This document shows positions 14,888 through 23,129 of a stretch of 45,816 bases of DNA, piece after piece. This DNA comes from a virus. The notes beneath the pieces were generated by a model. The model saw nothing but the letters and a program-made list of their open reading frames with translations, searched no databases and was not told the DNA's origin. The stretch covers positions 1 through 45,816 of the IMG/VR virus record IMGVR_UViG_3300024518_003916; one strand, given 5' to 3'. The position numbers were made by a program, and so were the translations under genes. Positions within the stretch are counted from its first letter, which is position 1, and the number at the start of each line of letters is the position of its first letter.

Positions 14888-15026
14888 CGTTGGCCTCTTG
14901 GTTCGCTTCGAGCGTGTCGGTCCGGTGCTCTGCGACGGCCTGGGCGCTCTTCGCCCTGACGAGCCTCCGGATCAAGAGACCCACCAGGGCGAAGAGTCCG
15001 CCGAGTGCTGCGAGTAGGGCTTTCAC
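14751..15026 (-). CDS. inner-membrane i-spanin-like protein (Rz-like)
   Basis: 91 residues from a GTG at 15026 that overlaps the preceding stop (GTGA). One membrane helix at about residues 2-20 is followed by a charged helical region, giving the N-in, C-out topology of Rz. The 3' half is shared, in another frame, with the lipoprotein gene. It is shorter than lambda Rz (153), but comparable to small i-spanins. Two further small membrane or exported proteins sit between it and the endolysin. Confidence 0.65.
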   Translation of the reverse strand: MKALLAALGGLFALVGLLIRRLVRAKSAQAVAEHRTDTLEANQEANDAAKIHLDHPPKTLVGRRARARRMREARAAELRSATEAADHGRGD

Positions 15027-15364
15027 TCGGGCGGCGCGGGCGGAGGAGTATCTCCGGCCGCACACATGGGGCCGAGCAGGTCGCCGACCTTCGGGATCAG
15101 ACAGATCCCGCCCAGGATGTTGATCGTCGCGTTGCCGCACGCCACGACGCCGCCCCCGTAGCCCACCTCGAAGTCGACGAAGTCGGCGGCATTGAGCCCG
15201 ATCGCGGGAGGCCACGCAAAGCGGACCACCTTGGCGTCCAGCGCGGTATCGAAGGAACAGTCCGCGGCGTAGGCTGGGCTGGCGGCCAGCACGAGCCCGC
15301 CGAGCACGAGTAGCAGGACAGCGCCCCTGACGATCGTCCCTCTGAGAGCCTCTGAGAGCTTCAT
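15023..15364 (-). CDS. exported Cys-containing protein in lysis cassette
   Basis: 113 residues with a classic signal peptide: basic N-terminus, hydrophobic core at about 14-28, and AYA-AD cleavage near residue 34. The mature part has four Cys, likely two disulfides, a Gly-rich middle (GYGGGVV), and a Pro-rich tail. No known family recognised. Coupled by ATGA and GTGA overlaps with its neighbours, so it is made together with the endolysin and spanins. It could be an envelope-weakening accessory or an anti-superinfection factor. Confidence 0.7.
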   Translation of the reverse strand: MKLSEALRGTIVRGAVLLLVLGGLVLAASPAYAADCSFDTALDAKVVRFAWPPAIGLNAADFVDFEVGYGGGVVACGNATINILGGICLIPKVGDLLGPMCAAGDTPPPAPPE

Positions 15365-15663
15365 GGATTCCCCCTCCTCTGGCAGTCCTGGACGTCGCGC
15401 TCCAGGTCTGCGATCACGAGAGCCAGATGGCTCACGACTGAAGCCGGGATTCTATCATCCCGGGCCGCCTCTGCCTCCAGGGCTCGGAATGTGCGGTCCT
15501 CCAGGTCGTCGGAGACGGCCTCCCTGGCGCGTCCCATCGCGGCCAGGAAGGTCGCCTCCTCCCCCCGGTACTCTCCCCCCAGAAAGGCGCCGAGAGGGAC
15601 TGCCAGGGCCAGCGCGATCTTCAGGACCAGGCGGACCCACTCGGGCGCCGGCCCGAGGCTCAC
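15361..15663 (-). CDS. single-pass membrane protein in lysis cassette
   Basis: 100 residues from a GTG at 15663 overlapping the endolysin stop (GTGA). A membrane helix spans about residues 10-29; the rest is a charged helix with coiled-coil character and a late Cys. The topology resembles an i-spanin or antiholin. A longer start at 15711 would run back into the endolysin gene and is less likely. No family recognised. Confidence 0.7.
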   Translation of the reverse strand: MSLGPAPEWVRLVLKIALALAVPLGAFLGGEYRGEEATFLAAMGRAREAVSDDLEDRTFRALEAEAARDDRIPASVVSHLALVIADLERDVQDCQRRGNP

Positions 15664-16058
15664 GGATCGAGTTCCGCATGGATGTGGACGTTCCACTCCT
15701 TCCCGTGACACGAGACGTCATAGTTCACGCCCTGGCGCGCGAGCAGGTCGACCCTCATCCTGGCGGCCCAGGCCTCGCCGATCGTCCGGCGATCCTCCAG
15801 GACGTCCGTCGTCCCCCAGAGCGAGATGTCGAAGGCGTTGTTCCGCTCGTGGGCGTCCAGGGTGTCCCGGATCTTCCGCCAGCCCTCCGAGACTATGACC
15901 TCCGTCATACCGTGAGGGGCGGTCCGGAGCGCGGACTGGACGATGCACCAGACCTCGGGGCGTGTATTGCCCTCGGTCAGAATGCAGCCCCGGCGAGCCT
16001 TCTCGGAGCTGTCCTTCCAGTCGGCCTTTATGATGAGCCGCGGGCCCTTGTAGCCCAT
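15660..16058 (-). CDS. M15/VanY-like peptidase endolysin
   Basis: 132 residues. The C-terminal half has the metallopeptidase M15/LAS signature: His70-x6-Asp77 (in HERNNAFD) and the H-x-H at 125-127 (EWNVHIH), the three usual zinc ligands being His70, Asp77 and His125 with a nearby acid. The segment EGWR at 58-61 corresponds to the conserved region before the first His. Such enzymes cut peptide cross-links of peptidoglycan. There is no signal peptide, so release depends on the holin-like protein encoded just upstream. The N-terminal 45 residues are basic and not recognised. Confidence 0.75.
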   Translation of the reverse strand: MGYKGPRLIIKADWKDSSEKARRGCILTEGNTRPEVWCIVQSALRTAPHGMTEVIVSEGWRKIRDTLDAHERNNAFDISLWGTTDVLEDRRTIGEAWAARMRVDLLARQGVNYDVSCHGKEWNVHIHAELDP

Positions 16059-16061
16059 CTC

Positions 16062-16490
16062 TCAGTGTCCTCCGGGTGGCTGCGAGACCGTCCCGAGCCA
16101 CTCCCAGACGCGCTGCAAGATGGCCCAGAGCCCGACCGCTCCTGCCGCGCTCGCTCCGCCGACGACGGCCGTCTGACTTGGGGTCGCCCCATGAGCGCTC
16201 CCGGCGATCTCCATCTTCTCGTGGGCCGCGAGGTCGTCCCGGACGCCGTCGATCTTGTGGTGCGTCCCGTCCAGCCGGTCGTCCACGACATCGAAGCGGC
16301 GGTTCGTCTCGGTCTCCTGGGCGGCCTGCCTCTCGTGGCCTTGCGTGAGCCCACGGGCTACCTCGATCCGGAGCGCGCTCGTAGCCTCAGCGCTGCCTCG
16401 GATCATCTTCTTCGCTTCATCCAGGGACTCCCCGAAGTGGCTCATCGTTGACTCGATCTTGCCGAGTGTCCGCTCGATCTCCTCGCTCAT
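16062..16490 (-). CDS. holin-like protein (coiled coil plus C-terminal membrane helix)
   Basis: 142 residues from the ATG at 16490, which overlaps the upstream stop (ATGA). Residues 1-95 are charged and helical with heptad pattern; a membrane helix follows at about 107-126 and the end is short (WLGTVSQPPGGH). The layout is that of XhlA-type holin components. It directly precedes the endolysin gene. A second holin partner may be one of the small membrane proteins downstream. The longer open frame to 16829 is a shadow of the upstream gene. Confidence 0.65.
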   Translation of the reverse strand: MSEEIERTLGKIESTMSHFGESLDEAKKMIRGSAEATSALRIEVARGLTQGHERQAAQETETNRRFDVVDDRLDGTHHKIDGVRDDLAAHEKMEIAGSAHGATPSQTAVVGGASAAGAVGLWAILQRVWEWLGTVSQPPGGH

Positions 16491-17017
16491 CCGGTTCTCC
16501 GTCGTCGTCTCAGGTGGAGGATCGTCAGTAGCAATAGGCCGGCAGATAGTAGCCGGCCCTGGGCGGGCTCGGGGACGTGGATCAGTGGAGGGGGTGGGTT
16601 GAGGCAGTTGCCGATCAGGATCGGAGCACTCCACGAGGAGCGATCTCGATGGAGAGGTCCCCCGTCGTGTTTGTGGGGAGGGTCCAGGGTAGCGGCCTGG
16701 ACTCGGGAACACCCGGGAGCGTCGAGGAGCGTCGCCTCGGCGTAGACCTCGTCCGTGGAGTAGCCGTGGCGCGCGGCGCGGTCCATCTCGTCCTGGGTGA
16801 GTCCGGACAGCGCCTTCGACGGCGCCCACTGGAACCAGTCCCAGTTCTGAGGCGAGGAGCGGAGGGCCAGATCGCGAGCGGCGCCGTTCGGTAGGGAGGC
16901 CTTGAGGGGGTCTGCCCAGAGGACCCGGCTCGCACCCTGCCAGGGATCGGCGAACGCGATCCGGGCGGCGGCGAGCGTCACCAGGAACACGAAGCCGCCC
17001 ACTGAGATCCGTTGCAT
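16487..17017 (-). CDS. exported protein with PEP-CTERM sorting signal
   Basis: 176 residues. The N-terminus is a signal peptide (hydrophobic 7-22, cleavage near FADPW). The C-terminus carries VPEP at 148-151, a hydrophobic helix at about 155-169 and a run of five Arg at 170-174: the full PEP-CTERM signal recognised by exosortases of some Gram-negative bacteria. The middle is unfamiliar, with Trp-rich segments (WDWFQW), two Cys and a Pro-rich linker before the signal. It is first in the lysis cassette, coupled to the holin-like gene. Known PEP-CTERM proteins are host surface proteins linked to exopolysaccharide; a phage copy may modify the cell surface during infection. Motif firm, role inferred. 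Confidence 0.75.
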   Translation of the reverse strand: MQRISVGGFVFLVTLAAARIAFADPWQGASRVLWADPLKASLPNGAARDLALRSSPQNWDWFQWAPSKALSGLTQDEMDRAARHGYSTDEVYAEATLLDAPGCSRVQAATLDPPHKHDGGPLHRDRSSWSAPILIGNCLNPPPPLIHVPEPAQGRLLSAGLLLLTILHLRRRRRTG

Positions 17018-17034
17018 GACGTCCGCCAGACCTC

Positions 17035-18711
17035 CTACCAGACCTTCACGATCGACATATTGCCGAAGACGTCCCTCGTCCCGGTCGAGTCCTGGTAGGC
17101 CACGCCACGCACGATCTGTCCGACGGCCAGCTCGATCCCGAGAGTGACGTGGACGATGGTATCCGAGTTCGTTGTGGGGTGAGGGTCGTTCTGGCCGAGC
17201 CCCCCGGACTCGATCGTCCCGTCGATACTGATCGCGATAGCGCGGTTGACCCCGCCGTTCGGCGTCCCGGTTCCTGAGTCTTCGTCGAAGAGGACGTTCA
17301 GCCCGATTTCGTACCAGCCAGCGCCGCCCGCTGGCACGGTGAAGCGGTCCGGGTTGGCCCCGCCGACGTCGATCATCCCGCCGATATCGGTGACCTCGGT
17401 CTCCCAGTCGATGTCTGTCGCGGTGTCGTGCGCGATATTGAAGCCCGTCGTCACAGTGGCCCGCGCTCTCGCCTGAGTCGCAGAGCTGACGAGCTGGGTC
17501 GCGCCGATCTCCACAGCGTCGATCTCGTTGGTCACGAGCGAGAGCTGGTCGACTCCAGGGGATCTCATCCCAGAGGTCGGGTCGGTCTGGAAGGAATAGA
17601 CCGGGTTTGTCTCCGTCCCGTCCGCCGCTCGGAGCTGTTCTGGCTGCGCCGCCCCGCCGTGGGCACGGACCACATGGACGCCGCCTGCCGTGAGGGCGAC
17701 CTCGTCAGCCGCTGGCCAGTAGACCCCGGTATTCGGGTCTCCGATGGGAGCGATCGATGGGAGCGGGGCGGTCCCGGCCGGGAAGAGGATCCTCAGGCTC
17801 GACGGCTCCAGGCCCGCCAGGATCTCGTCAAGCTGTTCGAGCCGATCGTGGAGCCCGTCGAAGTCCGAGAAGAGGAAGTGGCCGCCCGTGACCTTGATCC
17901 CTGTACTCGGTCCCTCGTCGGCGAACGACCCCCCGGTGACCGTCATCACGAGCGCCGAGAGGCCCGTGAGCGTATAGGGCCCATCGTTCAGCTCTGAGTC
18001 GTCGACCTGGATGTCCTGGCCGTTCACGAAGCCGTCGGCCGTCCAGTCGCCCACGGTCCTCTCCAGCGTGTCGGAGCCGTTGCCGTCGATGAACTCGATC
18101 GAGTCGGTCCCGTCGAACCACGGGGTCGTCCCGCGCCGGACTCGGCTCCGCTCGTAGTCGTCGCCGTCCCAGAAGACGGGAGCGAGCCGGGTCGGGTTCG
18201 AGAGCACCGAGCCCGAGTCGATGTCGAAGTGCCAGAGGTCGACGATCGACGGGAGCACAGAGGCCGTGTCCACGAGTGTCGGGATGCCCTGGGTGTTGAC
18301 GTTGAGGAAGCGCTCCAGCGTGTCCCCGCCTCCAGCGTAGGTCGCCGTCAGGACGGCCGCCGTCGCCGGGGCGACTCGGACGCCTTGGACCAGCGCGGAC
18401 CCTGTCGCGACGTCGATCCGGTTGTCGTTCGGGGCGTCCTGGATGGTCGGGAAGTAGGAGTGAACCCCGATCAAGCCGCCATTGACGTGGATCGTGTATC
18501 GATCGTATTGGAGCAGGTCGAGTGGGAGGACGGATCCGGGCCCCTGGATGTTGTTGATCTCCAGGGTGTGGAGGTTCACGGTATTGAAGAGCGTCAGGAG
18601 CGTCGCGTCGAGGTCGTCTCCGTAGGTGTAGTAGCTCGCCGAGGTCACGGCGCCCTGGCCCGACGCGAAGGCGACGTAGTAGTTGTTTCCGATGACCATC
18701 GTCTGAGCCAT
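17035..18711 (-). CDS. tail fibre / receptor-binding protein with C-terminal C1q-like domain
   Basis: 558 residues, beta-rich. Residues 1-200 resemble a fibre attachment region; 212-266 form a module also present in the upstream protein (SDTLERxVGxW..DGF..G pattern); 282-302 is a short coiled coil; about 318-350 matches the GDPNTGVYWPAADEVALTAGG pattern common in phage fibres; about 400-558 looks like a C1q/TNF-type jelly roll often used for receptor contact. It is the last tail gene before lysis, typical for a host-range protein. No intramolecular chaperone motif was seen. Confidence 0.75.
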   Translation of the reverse strand: MAQTMVIGNNYYVAFASGQGAVTSASYYTYGDDLDATLLTLFNTVNLHTLEINNIQGPGSVLPLDLLQYDRYTIHVNGGLIGVHSYFPTIQDAPNDNRIDVATGSALVQGVRVAPATAAVLTATYAGGGDTLERFLNVNTQGIPTLVDTASVLPSIVDLWHFDIDSGSVLSNPTRLAPVFWDGDDYERSRVRRGTTPWFDGTDSIEFIDGNGSDTLERTVGDWTADGFVNGQDIQVDDSELNDGPYTLTGLSALVMTVTGGSFADEGPSTGIKVTGGHFLFSDFDGLHDRLEQLDEILAGLEPSSLRILFPAGTAPLPSIAPIGDPNTGVYWPAADEVALTAGGVHVVRAHGGAAQPEQLRAADGTETNPVYSFQTDPTSGMRSPGVDQLSLVTNEIDAVEIGATQLVSSATQARARATVTTGFNIAHDTATDIDWETEVTDIGGMIDVGGANPDRFTVPAGGAGWYEIGLNVLFDEDSGTGTPNGGVNRAIAISIDGTIESGGLGQNDPHPTTNSDTIVHVTLGIELAVGQIVRGVAYQDSTGTRDVFGNMSIVKVW

Positions 18712-18723
18712 GGCGCTCTCCTC

Positions 18724-19458
18724 CTAGACGAGATTCCCGTCCTGATCGACGGTCGAGACTTCCGGGAAGCCGGGATAGTCGCCTCCGTTGTTCCACAGCG
18801 CAGCCCCGACGACTCCGATCCCGATGGTCCCGCCGTCGGTGACGACCTCATCGATAAAGGGATCCCCGGAGAACTCCAGGACCAGGGGCCCTACGGCGGC
18901 GACGTCGATGGGGGAGCCGTCGTCCTTGTCGTTGTCCATGGTTCGCTGGATCGTGACGGCATCGCCCACCTCGAAGCCGTCGTCCTCCCAGCTCCCGACG
19001 AGCCGCGTGATCGTGTCGTTCCCGCCCGTGTTCGCGAACGTCACCTGGGAATTCCCCTTCATGGCCTTCGGGCCCTTGTAGAACTCGAAGGGCTCCTGGC
19101 GGAAGGTGAAGCCCACCTCGACGTCGAGCCCGACCTGGAGCTTCGTCCCGACGTTGTAGGTCTTCGTGGTCGTGATGGCGTTGCGCACTCCTCCAGGGCC
19201 GATGACCTGCCAGCGCCCTCCGGCGAGCCGGAGCTGGACCGTCCGTCCGCGCTGGGCGTAGGTCATACTCCCACCAGCGCTCTTGACCGGGATGTTCTTC
19301 ATGGGCCGGCCCGAGCCGAACTCGATGTCCGTCACCCACGTCCCGGCCGTGTTCGCAGGGCTCATGGACAACATCCGGAGGTCGCCGATTACGGTCACGA
19401 TCCGGATGGGGTCGCGCGCTGAAATCTCCCGTTTTATGAGAGCTTGCTCCTGGGTCAT
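18724..19458 (-). CDS. tail-tip/structural protein with shared DGF module
   Basis: 244 residues, mostly beta. Residues 146-206 carry the same module as the fibre protein downstream (NDTITRLVGSWEDDGFEVGD). Residues 80-125 are a Gly-rich strand region. The position, between the large tail-tip protein and the fibre, suggests a baseplate adaptor that holds the fibre. No enzyme motif seen. Confidence 0.7.
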   Translation of the reverse strand: MTQEQALIKREISARDPIRIVTVIGDLRMLSMSPANTAGTWVTDIEFGSGRPMKNIPVKSAGGSMTYAQRGRTVQLRLAGGRWQVIGPGGVRNAITTTKTYNVGTKLQVGLDVEVGFTFRQEPFEFYKGPKAMKGNSQVTFANTGGNDTITRLVGSWEDDGFEVGDAVTIQRTMDNDKDDGSPIDVAAVGPLVLEFSGDPFIDEVVTDGGTIGIGVVGAALWNNGGDYPGFPEVSTVDQDGNLV

Positions 19459-19459
19459 A

Positions 19460-21346
19460 TCAGACGACCTCGATCCCGCTCGTGATCTCCAGAGCCTGGA
19501 TCGTAGCGTTGACCGTCTTCGCGTCCCGCTTCAGTGTCCGCGACATCTGGCGGATCAAGTAGATCCGGTCGTCGTCGGTGGAGGAGAAGGAATCGGCCGG
19601 CTCCAGGGCGAGGTCGTGGAACATGGCGATCGTCCGGGGATGGAGCGTCGCCTGTTGCATGAAGAGAACCTCGCGAGCCAGGACGATTGCAGTCGCGTCG
19701 TCGTCGATGAGGTGGTTAACCACCTCGATCCGGCTCTCCGAGAATTCCAGGGCCTCGTCGGTCCGCGCGATCTGCTTGATCTCCTGGAAGACATACTCGA
19801 AGGGGTCGGCGTGGATGTCGTAGACGCCGCGCCCGAGCGAGTTCATGATCCACAGGCCCAGGACCAGCGCGAAGGCCTGGATGATCCGGCCGATGGAGAT
19901 CGTCACGAAGAGCGCCGCCCCGTCCGGGATCGCCGCGAAGACGACGTGGATTATGAGAAGGATCACGGCCAGCCAGGGCGCGAAGCCCGTGTCCACTGTT
20001 ATCAGCATACCGACATAGCCCTCGGCCAGGTCGTTCGGAGCTACGATCCCGGTCGCGCGTTCTCCTCCGCCGAGAGCCTTGAAGCCGCCGTTCACGGAGG
20101 TCTTTACGACGAGCTTCGGGTTGTCGGCGAGCTGGGTCCGGTCGTCAGAGAAGAGCGCCTCGATCCGCTCGTTATCGGCGAAGAAGCCGGTCGTCAGATT
20201 GACCTGAGCGACGACCTGCCGAGGCTGGGTGATCTTGCTCTGATTGAAGTCCAGGCCCTTGATACAGACCGAGTCCGCGGCGATCACGTCCGAGAGAGGC
20301 CACTCCACGGAGATCCGCGTCCGCTGGTCCGAGTAGAAGCGGTCGATGTTCCCGCCCAGGATGGACAGATGCTGGCCGAGCTTGCCCTCCCCGGTGAAGC
20401 GAGGGATGAAGCCGTCGGCGAACATGACGCGCGCCAGCAGGACGATCGGAGACTCCCCCGAGAGCGTCATCGTCGTGTGGCGGAGGACGCGGGTCTCGCC
20501 CCATCCGGAGAACTCGATCTCCGCCGGGGCCAGCCCCATCTCGCTCTGGGCGAGCGTGTCCCCGATCGCCCGATAGGTCTCGCCGTCGGTGAATTCCCGG
20601 CTCGTGCGCTCGTAGCCCAGGAAGTCCGCCTCCCTGGAGGTCGCCTTGAACTGTCGCTGGCTCTTGCCTGCCGGCCCGAGCGCCCTGGAGCGGATCCAGC
20701 TCGGCTGCCCCCGGATGATCATCGTCAGGGTGTTCGGCCAGAGGTCGGGGTCGACCTGTTCGTCCCCCTCGTAGACCCTGAGGACGTTGCCCTTCCGGAA
20801 GTAGCGGGCGTCGAGGTCCTGGGAGTAGTCCGCCTCGTAGTCCTCGCCGTCGATGGGCTCGGGCGCGATAAACTGGATCCCCTCGGTCGTCCAGTCGTAG
20901 TCTGTGCCCTCCGTGAGGGCGACCCCGTTCTTCCGGACCTCGCGGGTCACGTTGGGGTCGTGGATGCTGACCGGCCGGTTCGAGACCTCCTCCAGCTCGC
21001 CCCCGGTGTCGCCCGTGACGTCGATCTCCTCGCCGGTCGTGGTCGCCGTGAGGAGGCTCAGCGGGTTGAATATGCCCGTCGGGTCCTCAAGCGTGACCGT
21101 CGCCGATCCCGCGGAGATCCCGCCCGTCGTGTAGTCGCCAGAGACCTCTTGGATGTCGATCTGGGCCGCGAAGTCCGTGAAATCCTTTGGGCCCACGATC
21201 AGCTCCAGGGCCGTCTCCGTGACGATGTCTCCGATCGTGTTCGCCAGACTGCTCCGGAGGTCATAGAGGTCCACGCGGAAGGCCGGCGCGCGGCGCTCCG
21301 TCTCGCCGAGAGAGATCGCCTCCAGGAGCGGAGGGAGCGAGCGCAC
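19460..21346 (-). CDS. large tail-tip protein with internal hydrophobic hairpin
   Basis: 628 residues, starting at a GTG that overlaps the upstream stop (TAGTG). The N-terminal 180 residues are beta-rich and include a module (104-174) also found in the gene at 23126-24730. The middle (about 180-450) looks like a baseplate-hub or tip domain. Residues 458-501 are two strongly hydrophobic helices separated by a short AAIPDGAA turn, unusual for a virion protein. The C-terminal 120 residues are mixed helix. It may be a tip protein that inserts into the host membrane during DNA entry. Hub identity is inferred from position after the tape measure. Confidence 0.7.
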   Translation of the reverse strand: MRSLPPLLEAISLGETERRAPAFRVDLYDLRSSLANTIGDIVTETALELIVGPKDFTDFAAQIDIQEVSGDYTTGGISAGSATVTLEDPTGIFNPLSLLTATTTGEEIDVTGDTGGELEEVSNRPVSIHDPNVTREVRKNGVALTEGTDYDWTTEGIQFIAPEPIDGEDYEADYSQDLDARYFRKGNVLRVYEGDEQVDPDLWPNTLTMIIRGQPSWIRSRALGPAGKSQRQFKATSREADFLGYERTSREFTDGETYRAIGDTLAQSEMGLAPAEIEFSGWGETRVLRHTTMTLSGESPIVLLARVMFADGFIPRFTGEGKLGQHLSILGGNIDRFYSDQRTRISVEWPLSDVIAADSVCIKGLDFNQSKITQPRQVVAQVNLTTGFFADNERIEALFSDDRTQLADNPKLVVKTSVNGGFKALGGGERATGIVAPNDLAEGYVGMLITVDTGFAPWLAVILLIIHVVFAAIPDGAALFVTISIGRIIQAFALVLGLWIMNSLGRGVYDIHADPFEYVFQEIKQIARTDEALEFSESRIEVVNHLIDDDATAIVLAREVLFMQQATLHPRTIAMFHDLALEPADSFSSTDDDRIYLIRQMSRTLKRDAKTVNATIQALEITSGIEVV

Positions 21347-21972
21347 TACGTCACCTCGGAGACGATGTGGAAGGTCAGGACGACGTTCTCGTCCACGTAG
21401 CCGGTGGGGTCGACGTCCCAGCCCGTGAAGGCGTTATCGATCGGGTCGCTCGGACCCCGGATCTCCTTCATGTCGAGCGCCTTCCCGGTCGACCCGCCGC
21501 CCACCTGGAGCTTGTAGAATTCTACATTGTAGGACTTCTCGGAGAGGTCTCGCGGCGCCCAGACGATGTAAGTCTGGGCCGATGGGACCAGCGCCGGAGG
21601 GTTGACCAGATAGTTGATGAAGAGCCGGAGGAGATAGCTCGGCATCGAGGCGACCGACTCCTTCGCCCCCTTCCAGGTCAGATGACAGTCCATGTCGTCG
21701 AGCTGACCCTCGAAGCGGGTCACGAGCGTCGTCCCGAGGGTCCTCTTCGTGCTCGCCAGGGGGACCGGGATCACCTCGTCCAGGAAGTTCGAGACCGAGT
21801 CGGGGTTCACGGAGAACACGATCGGCGGGAAGCTCGCGCTGAGAGGATGCGTCAAGGTCTGAGAGGCGCCCAGCTCCCCGGCGCCGCCCACATCCAGCAG
21901 GGGAGCAGAGGCAGCGGCCGCAGCCGGGGCGCCCAGGGCGATCTCGAAGTCGGTGGAGACTGTGATGGTCAT
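21346..21972 (-). CDS. tail protein, hypothetical
   Basis: 208 residues. An Ala-rich N-terminus is followed by a mixed beta domain with VSNFLDEVIPVPLAST and a DMKEIRGP segment. I do not recognise the family. Its position among tail-tip genes and coupled ends suggest a virion component such as a distal tail or tip adaptor. Confidence 0.65.
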   Translation of the reverse strand: MTITVSTDFEIALGAPAAAAASAPLLDVGGAGELGASQTLTHPLSASFPPIVFSVNPDSVSNFLDEVIPVPLASTKRTLGTTLVTRFEGQLDDMDCHLTWKGAKESVASMPSYLLRLFINYLVNPPALVPSAQTYIVWAPRDLSEKSYNVEFYKLQVGGGSTGKALDMKEIRGPSDPIDNAFTGWDVDPTGYVDENVVLTFHIVSEVT

Positions 21973-21974
21973 CG

Positions 21975-23129
21975 TTAGAAGACCTCCAGAGAGAAGTCGA
22001 TGTCCTTCCCGACGTCGCCGTCCAGGATGGAGGAGGTGTAGACGCGCTGCGTCACCACGCCGTCGTCGCTTGTCTCCTCCTGGTTCTGTGGGTGGAGCGT
22101 GCCCTCGGCCGTGTCGAGCGTGATGGCCGGGGTGTAGTTCGGGACTGGGAGCCCCGTGACGCTGTCGCGGACGATGACCCTGACCCGTGAGCCCCCGAGG
22201 CGCCGGTTCTTCCGGTCCGGGCCCATGACGATCTCCAGGTCCGGGCCGTCGATGTCGACGATGACCATGAAGCTAGCGCCCCGTTCCGGCTCCGATGCGG
22301 TGCCCTCGGCGTGAACCTGCCAGACGCACGTCTGCGGCCTCGGGATCGTTGCGTTGTCCCTGAAGCGGAGCCTCATCCAGAGCGCCCGGTGGGTGAGCCC
22401 TGGGAGCGCGGTAGTGTCGCCCCTGCGAGGCGTCATTAGCTCGGCCTGGTTCGCTGGGCTCCGCCTCCAGGTCTGAGGACCGCCTTCGTCTCCGGTGCCG
22501 ACCATCGCGCCGGCCGTCGTTTCGATGTCTGGCTCGACGCGCTCGTTCGCGATGCCCGGGATCTCGATCGCGGCGGCGTCCAGCTCGGCCATCGTGGAGC
22601 ACGCGATCTCCAGGATCAGAGGGCCGGGCTGGTGGTCCGTGATCCAGACGTTGTAGGGCCCGTTCGTCGTCCCGTTGCCCAGCGCGTGGATGAACATGAG
22701 CCGGTATCTGGGCTCTCGGGAGACGGACGTCAGCGCGTCCCAGGCGTCGAAGACGGAGTTCGGGGTGTAGAGTCGGTAGACCCGCCCGACGACCGAGACG
22801 ATCGGGAGAGGGCCGTCCAGGGTGAACTCTCCGGTCACCGTGTCGAAGCCGATCACCTCGACGGCGAAATTCACCTCGTCAGTCGCGGCCACGAAGGCGT
22901 CCTCTCCGAAGAAGATGATCCAGGAGCCCGTGTAGTCGGTGGAGGTGGGCAACAGACCCGCGTCCGTGAAGTGATACAGGTCGCCCGCGTCCGTGATCGA
23001 TCCGTCCAGCTCGTCGATCGTGGTGGAGGACCTGAAGCCCCCGAGCATCGCGTTCGGATCCGTCTGCGGGTCGCCGACCCCAGAGGCGACCGCCCGCTTC
23101 ATCTCGCACTCGAAATTGCGCCGGCTCAT
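21975..23129 (-). CDS. tail-tip/structural protein, Ig-like C-terminus
   Basis: 384 residues. Start ATG overlaps the upstream stop (ATGA). Beta-rich; the C-terminal 100 residues (GSRVRVIVRDSVTGLPVPN..., TLDTAEGTLHP) have the pattern of a bacterial Ig-like (Big) domain, common in phage surface proteins. The N-terminal half is unrecognised. Likely part of the tail tip. Confidence 0.7.
   Translation of the reverse strand: MSRRNFECEMKRAVASGVGDPQTDPNAMLGGFRSSTTIDELDGSITDAGDLYHFTDAGLLPTSTDYTGSWIIFFGEDAFVAATDEVNFAVEVIGFDTVTGEFTLDGPLPIVSVVGRVYRLYTPNSVFDAWDALTSVSREPRYRLMFIHALGNGTTNGPYNVWITDHQPGPLILEIACSTMAELDAAAIEIPGIANERVEPDIETTAGAMVGTGDEGGPQTWRRSPANQAELMTPRRGDTTALPGLTHRALWMRLRFRDNATIPRPQTCVWQVHAEGTASEPERGASFMVIVDIDGPDLEIVMGPDRKNRRLGGSRVRVIVRDSVTGLPVPNYTPAITLDTAEGTLHPQNQEETSDDGVVTQRVYTSSILDGDVGKDIDFSLEVF

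Noticed and set aside
16491-16829. N-terminal extension of the holin-like gene
   Set aside because: Shadow of the PEP-CTERM gene; the ATG at 16490 is coupled to that gene's stop.
19283-21400. 705-codon rightward open frame opposite the tail-tip gene
   Set aside because: Asp/Arg/Leu/Val-rich shadow of the high-G+C leftward gene; no ribosome-binding site and no ordered domain.
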